64,000 bases of DNA from Sphingopyxis sp. PAMC25046 (GCF_004795895.1 NZ_CP039250.1:1116001-1180000); one strand, 5' to 3'. Shown: positions 41,623 to 51,117, counted from the first letter of the stretch. Notes: generated by a model from the letters alone, not told the origin. Numbers and translations are program-made.

Positions 41623-41631
41623 ACGTCCAGT

Positions 41632-41657
41632 AAGCGGCTGGTTTCTCACCGCTTTTT
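41632..41657 (+). terminator. Terminator downstream of tRNA-Leu
   Basis: AAGCGG (41632-41637) pairs with CCGCTT (41649-41654), and the stem runs into TTT. This is a short Rho-independent terminator for the tRNA transcript. Confidence 0.5.
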
Positions 41658-41699
41658 CGATGAGACTCGCTGAGTGGAATCCAGGCTGATCCAGCCGGA

Positions 41700-41771
41700 A
41701 CCATCAGCGTACCATCAGCTTTGATGGTGTTTTTGATGGTTTCGGTCAGCCTATCGAAGGTGAAACCATCA
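41700..41771. repeat. Five ACCATCA motifs before the integrase
   Basis: The 7-mer ACCATCA occurs at 41700, 41711 and 41765 on the plus strand and as TGATGGT at 41722 and 41734, five copies in 72 bases, the last overlapping the integrase ATG. The arrangement is like arm-type integrase or excisionase binding sites. It could also let the integrase repress its own promoter. Confidence 0.6.
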
Positions 41772-43006
41772 TGTCGCTTACCCACATCCAGATTTCGAAC
41801 GCTAAGCCCAAGGAAAAAGCCTATAAAATGGCTGACGCCGACGCCCTGTACCTTGTGGTCAGGCCGAGCGGCGCAAAAGTCTGGCGAATGAACTATCGCT
41901 ATCTCGATCGGCAAAAGACGCTGTATTTCGGGTCGTGGCCCGATGTCGGCATCGCGTCCGCTCGCGAATTGCGTGATGAGGCACGCAAGAAGCTCATCGC
42001 CGGGCTTGATCCCGCAGCGGAGAAGAAGGTCGCGCGGATCACCCAGAAGATCGCGCAGGACAATACGTTCAAGGCGATCGCCGAGGAATGGCTGGTGAAA
42101 ATCGAACGAGAAGATCGCGCGCCAGTCACGCTTCGGAAGGTGCGATGGCTCCTCGACATCGCCGAACCGATGATCGGCAGTCGCCCGATATCGAAACTCA
42201 CCGCGCAGGAAATCCTGGCCGTTCTCCGTAAAGTCGAGGCGAATGGCCGATATGAAAGCGCGCGGCGCATGCGGAGCGTGATTAGCAGAGTGTTCCGCTA
42301 CGCCATTGCGACGGCCAGGGCTGATCGCGATCTCGCGGCCGATCTCCGCGGGGCGCTGATCACTCCGAAGGTGAAGCACCACGCCGCCATCACGGCCCCG
42401 AAGGAAGTCGGCGCGCTACTCCGCGCTATCGATGGCTACACTGGCCACGAACTCACCGCGGTGGCGCTTCGATTGACACCGCATCTTTTCGTCAGACCGG
42501 GAGAACTGCGTCAGGCAGAATGGGCGGAGATTGATCCCGATGATGCCGTCTGGTCGATCCCGGCAGAGAAAATGAAAATGCGCCGCTCGCTTTGCGTCCC
42601 CCTGTCACGGCAAGTTCTTGCGATGCTCGAAGAGCTTCACGCCCTTACCGGCCATGGGAAATACCTCTTCCCTTCCTTTCGGACGCCCCACCGTTGCATG
42701 TCGGAGAACACTGTCAGCGCTGCGCTTCGGCGGCTGGGCTACAGCCGTGAAGAGATGACGGCCCATGGATTCCGCGCGACGGCCGCCACTCTCCTCAACC
42801 AGATGGGAATGTGGCACCCGGATGCGATCGAAAGGCAACTGGCACATCTCGATGCCAATGCGACCCGCCGGGTCTACACCCGCGGCGAATATTGGGATGA
42901 ACGTGTTCGCATGATGCAGCATTGGTCCGATTATCTCGACGAGCTGCAGGGCGGTGCGCAAATTCTCCGCCCTGCCTTCGGGATGAGTGCAACATCGACC
43001 GCTTAG
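41771..43006 (+). CDS. P4-type tyrosine site-specific integrase
   Basis: The 411-residue recombinase has the N-terminal DUF4102 arm-binding domain (about 1-95), a SAM-like core-binding domain (about 97-190) and the catalytic domain with R242 (FVRPGELRQAEW), H332-x-x-R335 (AHGFRATAATLL), H359 and nucleophile Y369 (RRVYTRGEYW). All catalytic residues are present, so it is probably active. It sits 174 bases from the tRNA-Leu 3' end and converges with the excisionase-like gene, overlapping it by four bases. Confidence 0.95.
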   Translation: MSLTHIQISNAKPKEKAYKMADADALYLVVRPSGAKVWRMNYRYLDRQKTLYFGSWPDVGIASARELRDEARKKLIAGLDPAAEKKVARITQKIAQDNTFKAIAEEWLVKIEREDRAPVTLRKVRWLLDIAEPMIGSRPISKLTAQEILAVLRKVEANGRYESARRMRSVISRVFRYAIATARADRDLAADLRGALITPKVKHHAAITAPKEVGALLRAIDGYTGHELTAVALRLTPHLFVRPGELRQAEWAEIDPDDAVWSIPAEKMKMRRSLCVPLSRQVLAMLEELHALTGHGKYLFPSFRTPHRCMSENTVSAALRRLGYSREEMTAHGFRATAATLLNQMGMWHPDAIERQLAHLDANATRRVYTRGEYWDERVRMMQHWSDYLDELQGGAQILRPAFGMSATSTA

Positions 43007-43203
43007 CGGCCGACCAGGGCCTTGAGGCTCGTATAGAGGACCAGCGTGGACCGGCCGACTTTGACGACCTCAAGGTCGCCGGACACGATCAACTCGTAGA
43101 TTCTTGATCGGCTGAGCCCGGTCAGCTCGACTGCGGTCGGAATCCGCACGGTTAATGGCTCGATGAAGACGATTTCGGACCGTGACAAATCGAGATCCTC
43201 CAT
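43003..43203 (-). CDS. AlpA/excisionase-type small HTH protein
   Basis: From the ATG at 43203 this 66-residue protein has a MerR-like HTH of the excisionase family (IPTAVELTGLSRSRIYELIV, then GDLEVVKVGRSTLVLYTSLK). AlpA/Xis-type proteins act as directionality factors for P4-like integrases or activate the integrase gene. It converges on the integrase with a four-base overlap. Confidence 0.8.
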   Translation of the reverse strand: MEDLDLSRSEIVFIEPLTVRIPTAVELTGLSRSRIYELIVSGDLEVVKVGRSTLVLYTSLKALVGR

Positions 43204-43378
43204 TTTCCTTGTCCTCGGGAGGAGAGCAATGGCGCGAGCGCGGTTCCAACGCAGCATTCGCCATCGCAAGCGTGCCGGTTGCTACGCCACCTCACAATAA
43301 TCAGGGCAGGATCGTGCCGTTGAGCGGTATCGCCGCGCCGCGTGACTTCGTCACCAGGTGGCCGCGAAAAGCACGACA

Positions 43379-43393
43379 GGAGAGAGGGGGAGC
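43379..43393 (+). repeat. G-rich leader element, copy 1
   Basis: GGAGAGAGGGGGAGC lies 34 bases before the primase-like ATG. It is one of six similar purine tracts upstream of island core genes, the others beginning at 44304, 46473, 51098, 54506 and 56286. Confidence 0.5.
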
Positions 43394-43427
43394 TTGAGCG
43401 AAGTCTGATCTGATCGAGAGAATTCCA

Positions 43428-44381
43428 ATGTCTGTTGCCCCTTCGACTCTCCGTGATTCCGAATTGGAGGCTGCCGGGGCTGCACTGGTCAGGGGTCTTG
43501 GCGGTTTCTGGCAGGGATCGACTGGAATGTGTCGCTGCCCAGCTCACGATGACCGAACGCCGAGCCTATCGGTTCGCGTTGGCGACACCCGACTCTTGTT
43601 CAAATGCTTTGCCGGCTGCGACACGCGTGGCGTGCTGCGCGCCATTCGGCGGCTCGATCCGAATGCCTTGGGCGCAAAGGGCGATGGAATCGCCAAGCAG
43701 TTCAAGCTCGATCGATGGCTGCAAAAGCGCGCCTTCGATCTTTGGAGGGTCGGACGGCCGATATATTGGACTATCGCCGAGACCTACCTACGCAATCGGT
43801 CGATTCACATCGCGCTCGACTCTTTGCGCTTCTGCGACCGAACTCCGCTGGGCAAGGGCAAGGCGGCACGGTTTTGCCCGGCGATGCTCGCCGCCGTCAC
43901 CGACGATTCCGGTCTGCTCGCCGTCCAGAGGACCTTTCTCGATGCCCGCGGGCGGCGTGCACGCGACCTTCGCCATCCTCGCCGCCTGCTAGGCCACCCC
44001 TGCGGCGGTGCCGTACGGCTCGCACCAGCAACCGAAACTCTCGGGATCGCCGAAGGCGTCGAGACGGCGGTCTCGGCGATGATCCTGCTCGGCATTCCGG
44101 TCTGGGCGACGCTCGGCAATGAACGCCTCCCCCATGTTGCCATCCCGAAATCCGTGAACCGCCTCGTCCTGCTCCCAGACAATGACAACGCGGGACGCCG
44201 AGCCGTGCCGCTTGCAATACAGGCCCACACGGCGCCTGGACGACAGATCCGCACAATCTGGCCGTGGCACGGGCGGAACGACTGGAACGATGTCCTACGG
44301 GAAGGAGGAAAAGGGGGTGGGGGACTGGCGGCGCCGAGTGGCCTGATGGTCGGGTCTCCGCCGCCAGGAGACGGACTATGA
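43428..44381 (+). CDS. CHC2 zinc-finger/Toprim primase-like protein
   Basis: The 317-residue protein has a CHC2-type zinc finger (CRCPAHDDRTPSLSVR then FKCFAGCD, Cys/His at residues 35, 37, 40, 59, 63) and a C-terminal Toprim domain (GIAEGVETAVSAMILLGIPV with the catalytic Glu, and LLPDNDNAGRRA with the acidic DxD). It lacks a helicase domain. Such proteins are found on plasmids and ICEs and are presumed to prime DNA synthesis. The last bases overlap the ParB-like start (ATGA). Confidence 0.85.
   Translation: MSVAPSTLRDSELEAAGAALVRGLGGFWQGSTGMCRCPAHDDRTPSLSVRVGDTRLLFKCFAGCDTRGVLRAIRRLDPNALGAKGDGIAKQFKLDRWLQKRAFDLWRVGRPIYWTIAETYLRNRSIHIALDSLRFCDRTPLGKGKAARFCPAMLAAVTDDSGLLAVQRTFLDARGRRARDLRHPRRLLGHPCGGAVRLAPATETLGIAEGVETAVSAMILLGIPVWATLGNERLPHVAIPKSVNRLVLLPDNDNAGRRAVPLAIQAHTAPGRQIRTIWPWHGRNDWNDVLREGGKGGGGLAAPSGLMVGSPPPGDGL
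44304..44323 (+). repeat. G-rich leader element, copy 2
   Basis: GGAGGAAAAGGGGGTGGGGG lies inside the 3' end of the primase-like gene and 54 bases before the ParB-like ATG. It is the longest uninterrupted copy, with three G runs able in principle to contribute to a quadruplex. Confidence 0.5.
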
Positions 44382-46399
44382 CATATCCGATCGTATACGC
44401 GCTTGCGCGCAATTGCGTCGCTTCCCCGCTGAATGTCCGAACGGAAAGCGACCCCGACGCCGACGCCGAACTGGAAGCGATGATCGGCCAAGCCGGCTTC
44501 GTGCTCCAGAACCTGATTGGCACCGCGATCAAGCGCAAGAAGGACAGCTACAGCATTTTCGGTGGCGGCCGGCGACTCGCGCGGGTTCATTCCCTGATCG
44601 AAAAGGGCCAGCTGCCGGATGATTTTTGCGTCCCGATCATGGTCTTGCCGAACGCAAAGGATGCCATCGAACTCAGTCTCGCTGAAAACCAGAAGCTGCC
44701 GATGACCGCCGCCGATGAATGCACTGCCTTCAAGAACATGATCGAGAAGGAAGGCAAAACCCCGGCGCAGGTTGCCGCGCGGTTCGGCAAGACCGAGCGT
44801 TTCGTGCTCGGGCGCGTTCGTCTCGCCGATCTTCACGAGACGATCTTCGAGGCGCTCCGCAAGGGCGACATCACGCTTGAGGTCGCCAAGGCCTATGGCA
44901 GCACGTCCGACACCGTTCGTCAGGCCCGTGTGTTCGAGCAATATCAGGACAGCTATTACGGGGACGACGTCTACACCATCCGGCGCGAGCTCGCCTCAGG
45001 CAGCTATCGCGGCGGCGATCCCAAGGCGCTGCTCGTCGGCCGCGAAGCCTATGTCGAGGCCGGCGGACGGATCGACTCCGATCTTTTCTCCGACAGCGCG
45101 TCGGAAAACTGGATCGATGGCGACATTCTCGATCGCCTTGTCGATAAAAGGCTCTCGGCTGAGGCCGAGGCGATTCGCGAACGCGAGGGTTTCGCGGAAA
45201 TCCGTGCGCTGCCGACGACGCGCGTCTCCTACACCGAACTCGACGGTCTGAGCCCGGTTCGCGGTGAGGTTCCGCCACCCACGGCAGAGGATGAAGCGCG
45301 CTGCGCCGAGATCGAGGCCGAAATGACCATCATCGCCGAAGCCGCGAACGAAAGCGACGACGGCATCACCGATGATGACGAACAGCGTTATCGTGATCTG
45401 GAATCCGAACTCCGCGACATCCAGAATCGTCCGCCGGTGTTGTCCGATGACCAGAAGGCCTCCGCGCTCGCCTTCGTCGTCCTCGGTGAAGATGGCCAGC
45501 CCCGGGTTCATCATCAGGTCTACCGAACCCCCGAAGCGATGAGCGAAACCGATGACTCGGACGATGACCGCGACGATGCGGCTCCTGGCGGAGCATCAGG
45601 CAAACCCGCGATCAGCCAGCGGCTCGCTGACGAACTCGCAACGATGAAGGCGGAACTGCTCCGCGTCCATGTCGCCAGCGAACCGCGGTTCGCGCTCGAT
45701 CTCGGGACGTTCGTGATGGTCGATGCCGCGCAGCGGCGTTACGGGGCGAGCGATCTCGCAAGCGAGCTCCGGGCCGATGCGGCGCCGTCGCGCGTCATCG
45801 GGTTCGAGAGCGGCACGACGGCGGCTGAGGAATGGGCTAAGCTCGAAGCCGGACTCGATCGGAGCTGGATCGACCCCAATGCCGGTGTCACCGTCCGCTA
45901 CGATGCCTTCTGCGCGCTTGGCGAGGAAGCACGCGCGGCATGGCTGGGTTGGGCAATCGCCCGCACGATCCACGCCGTGCCCGCCAAGGCGACCGGCAGC
46001 GAGTTCGTCGATCACCTCGGCTGCAAGCTCGGGATCGACGTCGCCGCCTGGTGGCGACCGACCGCGAAGAATTATTTCAAGCGGCTCACCAAGACGACGA
46101 TCCTCGATCTGTTCGCGGAAATCGGCGGCAGCGAACTCGGCCAACGCTATGGCGCGTCAAAGAAGGACCTCCTCGCTTCCTCGGCCGAACAGCTCTTCGC
46201 GGGCAACATCATCGTGGAAGCCGACGTCAAGGAAAAGGCGCTCGCCTGGCTTCCCGACGCGATGCGCTTCGACCGTCCCGTCGCAGAGCTGGCGAACGAC
46301 GATGCCGACCTGGAGCCAGCCGATGCCGCCGAACTGACGGTCGACGACGATCCGGTCGGTGCTGGCGACGAGGACGAACCGGTGGCCGACGCGGCCTGA
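44378..46399 (+). CDS. ParB-like nuclease/partition protein, plasmid type
   Basis: The 673-residue protein has an N-terminal ParB/Srx-like domain (about 1-110, with SIFGGGRRLARV and the ENQKLPM segment in place of ENxQR) and an HTH region (TPAQVAARFGKTERFVLGRVRLAD). A long acidic linker (about 300-380) and a C-terminal domain of unknown type (about 440-640) follow. This is the long plasmid/ICE form, not the chromosomal ParB of about 300 residues. The ATG overlaps the primase-like stop and is preceded by CAGGAG. A terminator follows at 46422. Confidence 0.8.
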   Translation: MTYPIVYALARNCVASPLNVRTESDPDADAELEAMIGQAGFVLQNLIGTAIKRKKDSYSIFGGGRRLARVHSLIEKGQLPDDFCVPIMVLPNAKDAIELSLAENQKLPMTAADECTAFKNMIEKEGKTPAQVAARFGKTERFVLGRVRLADLHETIFEALRKGDITLEVAKAYGSTSDTVRQARVFEQYQDSYYGDDVYTIRRELASGSYRGGDPKALLVGREAYVEAGGRIDSDLFSDSASENWIDGDILDRLVDKRLSAEAEAIREREGFAEIRALPTTRVSYTELDGLSPVRGEVPPPTAEDEARCAEIEAEMTIIAEAANESDDGITDDDEQRYRDLESELRDIQNRPPVLSDDQKASALAFVVLGEDGQPRVHHQVYRTPEAMSETDDSDDDRDDAAPGGASGKPAISQRLADELATMKAELLRVHVASEPRFALDLGTFVMVDAAQRRYGASDLASELRADAAPSRVIGFESGTTAAEEWAKLEAGLDRSWIDPNAGVTVRYDAFCALGEEARAAWLGWAIARTIHAVPAKATGSEFVDHLGCKLGIDVAAWWRPTAKNYFKRLTKTTILDLFAEIGGSELGQRYGASKKDLLASSAEQLFAGNIIVEADVKEKALAWLPDAMRFDRPVAELANDDADLEPADAAELTVDDDPVGAGDEDEPVADAA

Positions 46400-46421
46400 T
46401 CAGCCAGCGCCGACCTCGATT

Positions 46422-46454
46422 AGGGGCTGCGACGATGCGTCGCGGCCCCTTTTT
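46422..46454 (+). terminator. Terminator after the ParB-like gene
   Basis: GGGGCTGCGAC and GTCGCGGCCCC form an eleven-pair stem (one T-G pair) with loop GATGC, followed by TTTTT. This is a strong Rho-independent terminator, so the downstream helicase gene needs its own promoter. Confidence 0.85.
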
Positions 46455-46472
46455 CATGCCGCCTACCCGACT

Positions 46473-46489
46473 GGAGGAAAGGGGGAGGG
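46473..46489 (+). repeat. G-rich leader element, copy 3
   Basis: GGAGGAAAGGGGGAGGG lies 49 bases before the helicase ATG and 18 bases after the preceding terminator, in the position of a promoter or 5' leader. Confidence 0.5.
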
Positions 46490-46538
46490 CGGTGTGCGGC
46501 AGGGGCAGGCGCCCCGGAGCCGTTTCAGGAGATCGTCC

Positions 46539-49500
46539 ATGACTCTTCCGCTTTTCAAACTCGCCGACACTCCAGATTCCGGCGCCCGGGAAAAGGCCGA
46601 ACGCCTTCACGGCGTCGCACGGGCTCTGCAAACCCGGCTCGCCGACCCGCAATCGGTAACGCGTTCGCTGCTCAAAGGTCTCATGTCGGAGGCATTCGGC
46701 GGATCGGATGCCGACGGACACTGGTCGATGCGCGATGCCTATGACGCGCTCGAAGCGGCGCAGGCTTCGAACATGCTGTCGCTCGATGAAGGCCAAAACC
46801 CGGACTGCGCGCCGGAAGTTGCCTTCTCGGCCATTCTCGCCTTCGAGAAGGCGCTGCCAACCCAGACCTATCGCAGCGAACACCAGGTCGAGATGCAGCA
46901 GTTCAGCACGCCAGCCGCACTCGGCTGGCTCGCGACGCGTGCAGCGGCGATTACGGCCGAGGACCATGTGCTCGAACCGTCGGCGGGCACCGGCATGCTC
47001 GCAGCGCGCGCGATCGCCGCCGGAGCCTCCGTAACCCTCAACGAACGCGATCCCTGCCGCGCCGCGCTGCTCGCTCTCGTGACGAACGCCGAAGTCACCA
47101 CGCACGATGCCGAGTTCATCAACGACCGGCTGCCGCCGGATGTTCGGCCCACGGTCGTCCTGATCAATCCGCCTTTCAGCCGCAGCGAAGGCCGCGGCGA
47201 GGATCGCCACGCCGGTGCCCGCCACCTTCGCTCCGCGTTGCTCCGCCTCGCCGACGGCGGACGCTGTGTCGCAATCATGTCGCCGGCCTTTGCGCATGAC
47301 GGCAGCGGCGCCCGCGGCTATGTCTCGGTCGCCGAGATCGCTCGTCCGCGCGTCGAGATTACCATTCTCGGCCGCCCGTACGTCAAGCATGGGACCGGCA
47401 TCGCCGTTCGGCTGATCGTCTTCGACAAGGGCTGGATCGGCGAGACCGAACGCCACACGGTCGATACGATCGAGGCGGCGTTGCCCATCGTGCTTGCGCT
47501 CCCGCCCCGGTTGCACCCATCCGACGAACCGCCCCCCGCCTCGCCGGCGGTGATCCCGTTCCGTCCGGCGCTCAAATCCGCGTCGGGATCGCTCTTTTCC
47601 GGGCTCGCGAGCCCCAAGGTCATGGCGCCGTCGCGGATCGCCGCCAAGGACGATCCGGCCGAACCGCTCGCTTACTCTGTTCGTGACGCGCCGCTACCGG
47701 TCGGTGATCCCGTCGGCATTTACGCGCCCTGGCGCCTCGCCCGGATAGATATTCCGGGCGCGACGCCTCATCCCGACAATCTTGTTGAATCGCTGGCCAT
47801 GGCGTCGGTACTGCCGCCGATCCCTCAGTATCGCCCGCTCTTTCAGAAGCGGGCGAGCAGCGCACTGTCCGATGCTCAGCTCGAAGCGATCATCTATGCT
47901 GGCGATGCTTTCTCACGCGACCTGCCGGGACGGTTCGTGCCCAATGAAGCAGGCGACCAGCTGCGCGAGAATGCGGACGGACATGCTTATCGCATGGGCT
48001 TCTTCATTGGTGACGGCACTGGCGTCGGCAAGGGGCGCGAGGGCGCCGCGATCATTCGAGACCAGTGGAACTGCGGCAACTGCCGCGCCGTCTGGATTTC
48101 GAGGGGCGCGACACTGATCGAGGATGCGCGCCGCGACTGGACCGCGCTTGGCGGCCTCCCGATCGACATCCAGCCGCTCGACGCTTTTCCGCTGGGGCAA
48201 CCAATCGGCATGGCGAGCGGCATCCTCTTCCTCACCTATGCGACGCTCCGCTCGCAGCGCCACGACCAATGCTCGCGCCTCCAGCAGATACTCCAGTGGA
48301 CGGAAGCCACTTTCGAGGGCGTGATCCTGTTCGACGAATCCCATTCGATGGGCAATGCGGCGGGCACCAAGGACGAATATCGCCAGGCCAAGGGGTCTGA
48401 ACAGGGATTGGCCGGAGTGCGCCTGCAGAACGCACTGCCGCGCGCCCGGGTGGTCTATGAATCGGCCACCGGCGCCACCAAGCCCGAGAATCTGAGTTAT
48501 GCCTCGCGGCTCGGGCTTTGGGGGCCCGGCACGGCCTTCGTGAACCGCGACGCTTTTCTCGCTGCGATGACCGACGGCGGTATCGCGGCGATGGAGATCG
48601 TCGCCCGCGACCTCAAGTCCATGGGTCTCTACACGGCGCGTGCACTGAGTTTCGCCGGCGTCGAATATGACCCGCTCGAGCATCGGCTGACGCCCGACCA
48701 GATAGAGATTTACGATGCCTATGCCGACGCCTGGGCGATTGTTCACCAGAACCTGGACGAGGTGCTGAAGGCGTCGAATATCGTCGACCGCATGTCGGGT
48801 CTGACGATGAACGCCATGGCCAAGGGCTCGGCGCTCAGCCGGTTCGAGAGCGCGAAGCAGCGCTTCTTCTCCCAAGTGCTGATCTCGATGAAAATGCCGA
48901 CGGTCGTTCGCGCGATCGAGGAGGAACTCGCTGCCGGCCATGTCGCCGTCGTGCAACTGACCAGCACAGCCGAGGCGATCCTCGAACGCCGGCGGGCGGA
49001 CCTGTCGCCGGACGAACGCGCCAACCTCGCGATCGACGTCTCGCCGCTCGATACGCTGATCGATTATCTGAAGACCGCCTTCCCGACGCGTCAGATGCGC
49101 GCCTTTCGCTCATCCGACGGAGCAATGCGCTCCGAGCCGATGCACGATGGCGACGGCAATGCTGTCCTCTGTCAGGAAGCGGTCGCGGCGCGCGACAATC
49201 TGGTCGAAAGCCTCTGCTCGATGCCGCCGGTCCCGGCGGCGCTCGACTTCCTGATCGCGCATTTCGGGACCGACACTGTCGCCGAGGTCACGGGCCGAAC
49301 GCGCCGCGTTGTCCTCGAGGAGCAGGGGCGACAGAAGCTCGAGCGCCGCAGCGCAAGTTCCAATATCGCCGAGACCGACGCCTTCATGTCGGGACGGAAG
49401 CCGATCCTCGTCTTCTCGGAAGCGGGCGGCACCGGCCGTTCCTATCACGCCGACCTCGATTGTCCGACCGCGAACAAGCGGCGCATCCATTTCCTGCTCG

Positions 49501-50834
49501 AACCGGGCTGGCGCGCCGACATCGCGATCCAGGGTCTCGGCCGCACGCATCGGACGTACCAGTGGAAGCCGCCGGTGTTCCGCCCCGTCACAACCAACTG
49601 CAAGGGCGAGCGCCGCTTCATCAGCACCATCGCGCGCCGTCTCGATACCCTCGGCGCGCTCACACGCGGCCAGCGTCAGGCCGGCGGCCAGAATCTATTC
49701 GACCCCGCGGATAATCTCGAAAGCAGCTATGCTCGCGAAGCGCTGACCCAATGGTATCATCTGCTCCATGCCGGCAAGCTCGCGAGCATCGGTCTCGAGA
49801 AGTTCCAGTTTATCACGGGACTGAAGCTCGTCGACGAGAATGGAACCCTGCTCGACAAGCTGCCGCCGATCCAGCGATGGCTGAACCGCATCCTCGCGCT
49901 CCGCATCGCGACCCAAGATGCCATTTTCGAGGAATATATGGGGCTCATCCAGGCCCGCGTCGACGCCGCTCGCGAGGCCGGGACGCTTGACCTTGGCGTC
50001 GAGGCGATGCGCGCCGAGCGTATCGTCGAGCTCTCGCAGCAGGTGCTGAGGGAGGATCCTGTATCCGGCGCCGAGACGCGGCTGCTCCGCCTCGAACTTC
50101 ACCTGAAGCCGCGTGTCACGGGGTGGGCGCGCCTTGACAAGATTTGGGGTGCTTCCTCGGATGTCCAATATCTTCGCAACAGCCGTTCGGGGCGCGTAGC
50201 CCTTTGCGTGCCGTCCTGGTCGATCACCGACGAAGACGGGAAGCCCGTCAAGATGATGGAACTCGTCCGCCCGACGGGTTCGAACCGCATCCAGCTTGCC
50301 GGTCTCGGGCATACGCACTGGGAGGTGATCGACCGCGACAGCTTCCGGAGCTTCTGGGAAGCGGAGGTCGGCGAAGCACTCGAGAAGGTCGATATCGAGA
50401 CGATCAGTGTCGCGACGGGCCTTCTTCTCCCTGTCTGGAACCAGCTACCACAGGACGACGTCCGTGTCTGGCGGATCGACGACGCATCGGGAACGTCGAT
50501 CCTCGGCCGCATCGTGATGTCCGGGGCGATCGAGAAGCTGGAATCGGCTTTCGGCCTCACCTCCTCGATCATGCTCACGCCTGACGAACTGATCGAGGCC
50601 GCCCGGTATGGTGATGGCGGCCTCATACCCGGGCTGCACGGCGCGCGGCTCGTGTCGGCCATGGTAAACGACAGCCGCCGGTTCGAGATCAGGGACTATC
50701 GGCCTGAGGATCGTGAATGGCTGAAGGCGCGCGGTGCGTTCAGCGAGGTGATCGCATACAGGACACGCCTCTTCCTCCCGGCGGGGAAGGCCGATGAAAT
50801 TCTCGGCGCCATCGTCGCCGAGAGATCGCAGTGA
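46539..50834 (+). CDS. Methyltransferase-like/Strawberry-notch family helicase
   Basis: This 1431-residue protein combines an N-terminal adenine-methyltransferase-like domain (about 110-290, with HVLEPSAGTGMLAARAIAAG as the SAM site and INPPFSRSEG as the NPPF motif) with a superfamily 2 ATPase of the Strawberry-notch type. Walker A is FFIGDGTGVGKGREG, Walker B is VILFDESHSM, and the helicase C-domain has GRTHRT in the arginine-finger position. A long C-terminal tail (about 1150-1431) is unassigned. It is a hallmark of large plasmids and ICEs in alphaproteobacteria, with presumed roles in DNA processing or anti-restriction. The ATG at 46539 follows CAGGAGATCGTCC. Confidence 0.85.
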   Translation: MTLPLFKLADTPDSGAREKAERLHGVARALQTRLADPQSVTRSLLKGLMSEAFGGSDADGHWSMRDAYDALEAAQASNMLSLDEGQNPDCAPEVAFSAILAFEKALPTQTYRSEHQVEMQQFSTPAALGWLATRAAAITAEDHVLEPSAGTGMLAARAIAAGASVTLNERDPCRAALLALVTNAEVTTHDAEFINDRLPPDVRPTVVLINPPFSRSEGRGEDRHAGARHLRSALLRLADGGRCVAIMSPAFAHDGSGARGYVSVAEIARPRVEITILGRPYVKHGTGIAVRLIVFDKGWIGETERHTVDTIEAALPIVLALPPRLHPSDEPPPASPAVIPFRPALKSASGSLFSGLASPKVMAPSRIAAKDDPAEPLAYSVRDAPLPVGDPVGIYAPWRLARIDIPGATPHPDNLVESLAMASVLPPIPQYRPLFQKRASSALSDAQLEAIIYAGDAFSRDLPGRFVPNEAGDQLRENADGHAYRMGFFIGDGTGVGKGREGAAIIRDQWNCGNCRAVWISRGATLIEDARRDWTALGGLPIDIQPLDAFPLGQPIGMASGILFLTYATLRSQRHDQCSRLQQILQWTEATFEGVILFDESHSMGNAAGTKDEYRQAKGSEQGLAGVRLQNALPRARVVYESATGATKPENLSYASRLGLWGPGTAFVNRDAFLAAMTDGGIAAMEIVARDLKSMGLYTARALSFAGVEYDPLEHRLTPDQIEIYDAYADAWAIVHQNLDEVLKASNIVDRMSGLTMNAMAKGSALSRFESAKQRFFSQVLISMKMPTVVRAIEEELAAGHVAVVQLTSTAEAILERRRADLSPDERANLAIDVSPLDTLIDYLKTAFPTRQMRAFRSSDGAMRSEPMHDGDGNAVLCQEAVAARDNLVESLCSMPPVPAALDFLIAHFGTDTVAEVTGRTRRVVLEEQGRQKLERRSASSNIAETDAFMSGRKPILVFSEAGGTGRSYHADLDCPTANKRRIHFLLEPGWRADIAIQGLGRTHRTYQWKPPVFRPVTTNCKGERRFISTIARRLDTLGALTRGQRQAGGQNLFDPADNLESSYAREALTQWYHLLHAGKLASIGLEKFQFITGLKLVDENGTLLDKLPPIQRWLNRILALRIATQDAIFEEYMGLIQARVDAAREAGTLDLGVEAMRAERIVELSQQVLREDPVSGAETRLLRLELHLKPRVTGWARLDKIWGASSDVQYLRNSRSGRVALCVPSWSITDEDGKPVKMMELVRPTGSNRIQLAGLGHTHWEVIDRDSFRSFWEAEVGEALEKVDIETISVATGLLLPVWNQLPQDDVRVWRIDDASGTSILGRIVMSGAIEKLESAFGLTSSIMLTPDELIEAARYGDGGLIPGLHGARLVSAMVNDSRRFEIRDYRPEDREWLKARGAFSEVIAYRTRLFLPAGKADEILGAIVAERSQ

Positions 50835-51097
50835 AATCACAACCCCTGACCACGTGTCCCCTTGCTTTTCTGGTAGGTGTCGATGCCGAGACGGTCACGA
50901 TCTAAACCCATCGTGGATTGCTCAATGCAGGCCATCTCGGTCCCAGTCGAATGGCGCCCAGCGCGGTGCTCAGCACCGGAACCGTGTCCGCGATATCCGC
51001 ACTTTCATCATCAATAACGCCGCCGCAGTCGATATCCGCAAGGTCGACAAATCTGGTTCATCGACCTCGTGGCGCACGGCGCCATCTGACTGGCAGC
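50835..51097. other. Gap between helicase and DUF932 genes
   Basis: No gene is supported here. Short readable segments occur on the plus strand (around 50918-51090), but they lack a ribosome site and family similarity, and the frame shifts would be needed to extend them; they may be decayed coding sequence. Confidence 0.4.
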
Positions 51098-51117
51098 GAG
51101 GAGAGAAGGGGGTGGGG
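51098..51117 (+). repeat. G-rich leader element, copy 4
   Basis: GAGGAGAGAAGGGGGTGGGG lies 63 bases before the DUF932 ATG, the largest distance of the six copies. Confidence 0.5.

Noticed and set aside
41700..41771. A CRISPR array
   Set aside because: The repeats are 7 bases long with irregular spacing and both orientations. No array with 20-40-base repeats was found in the window.
46227..47516. A minus-strand frame opposite the helicase N-terminus
   Set aside because: The plus-strand methyltransferase motifs are clear and the minus frame crosses the ParB-like terminator.
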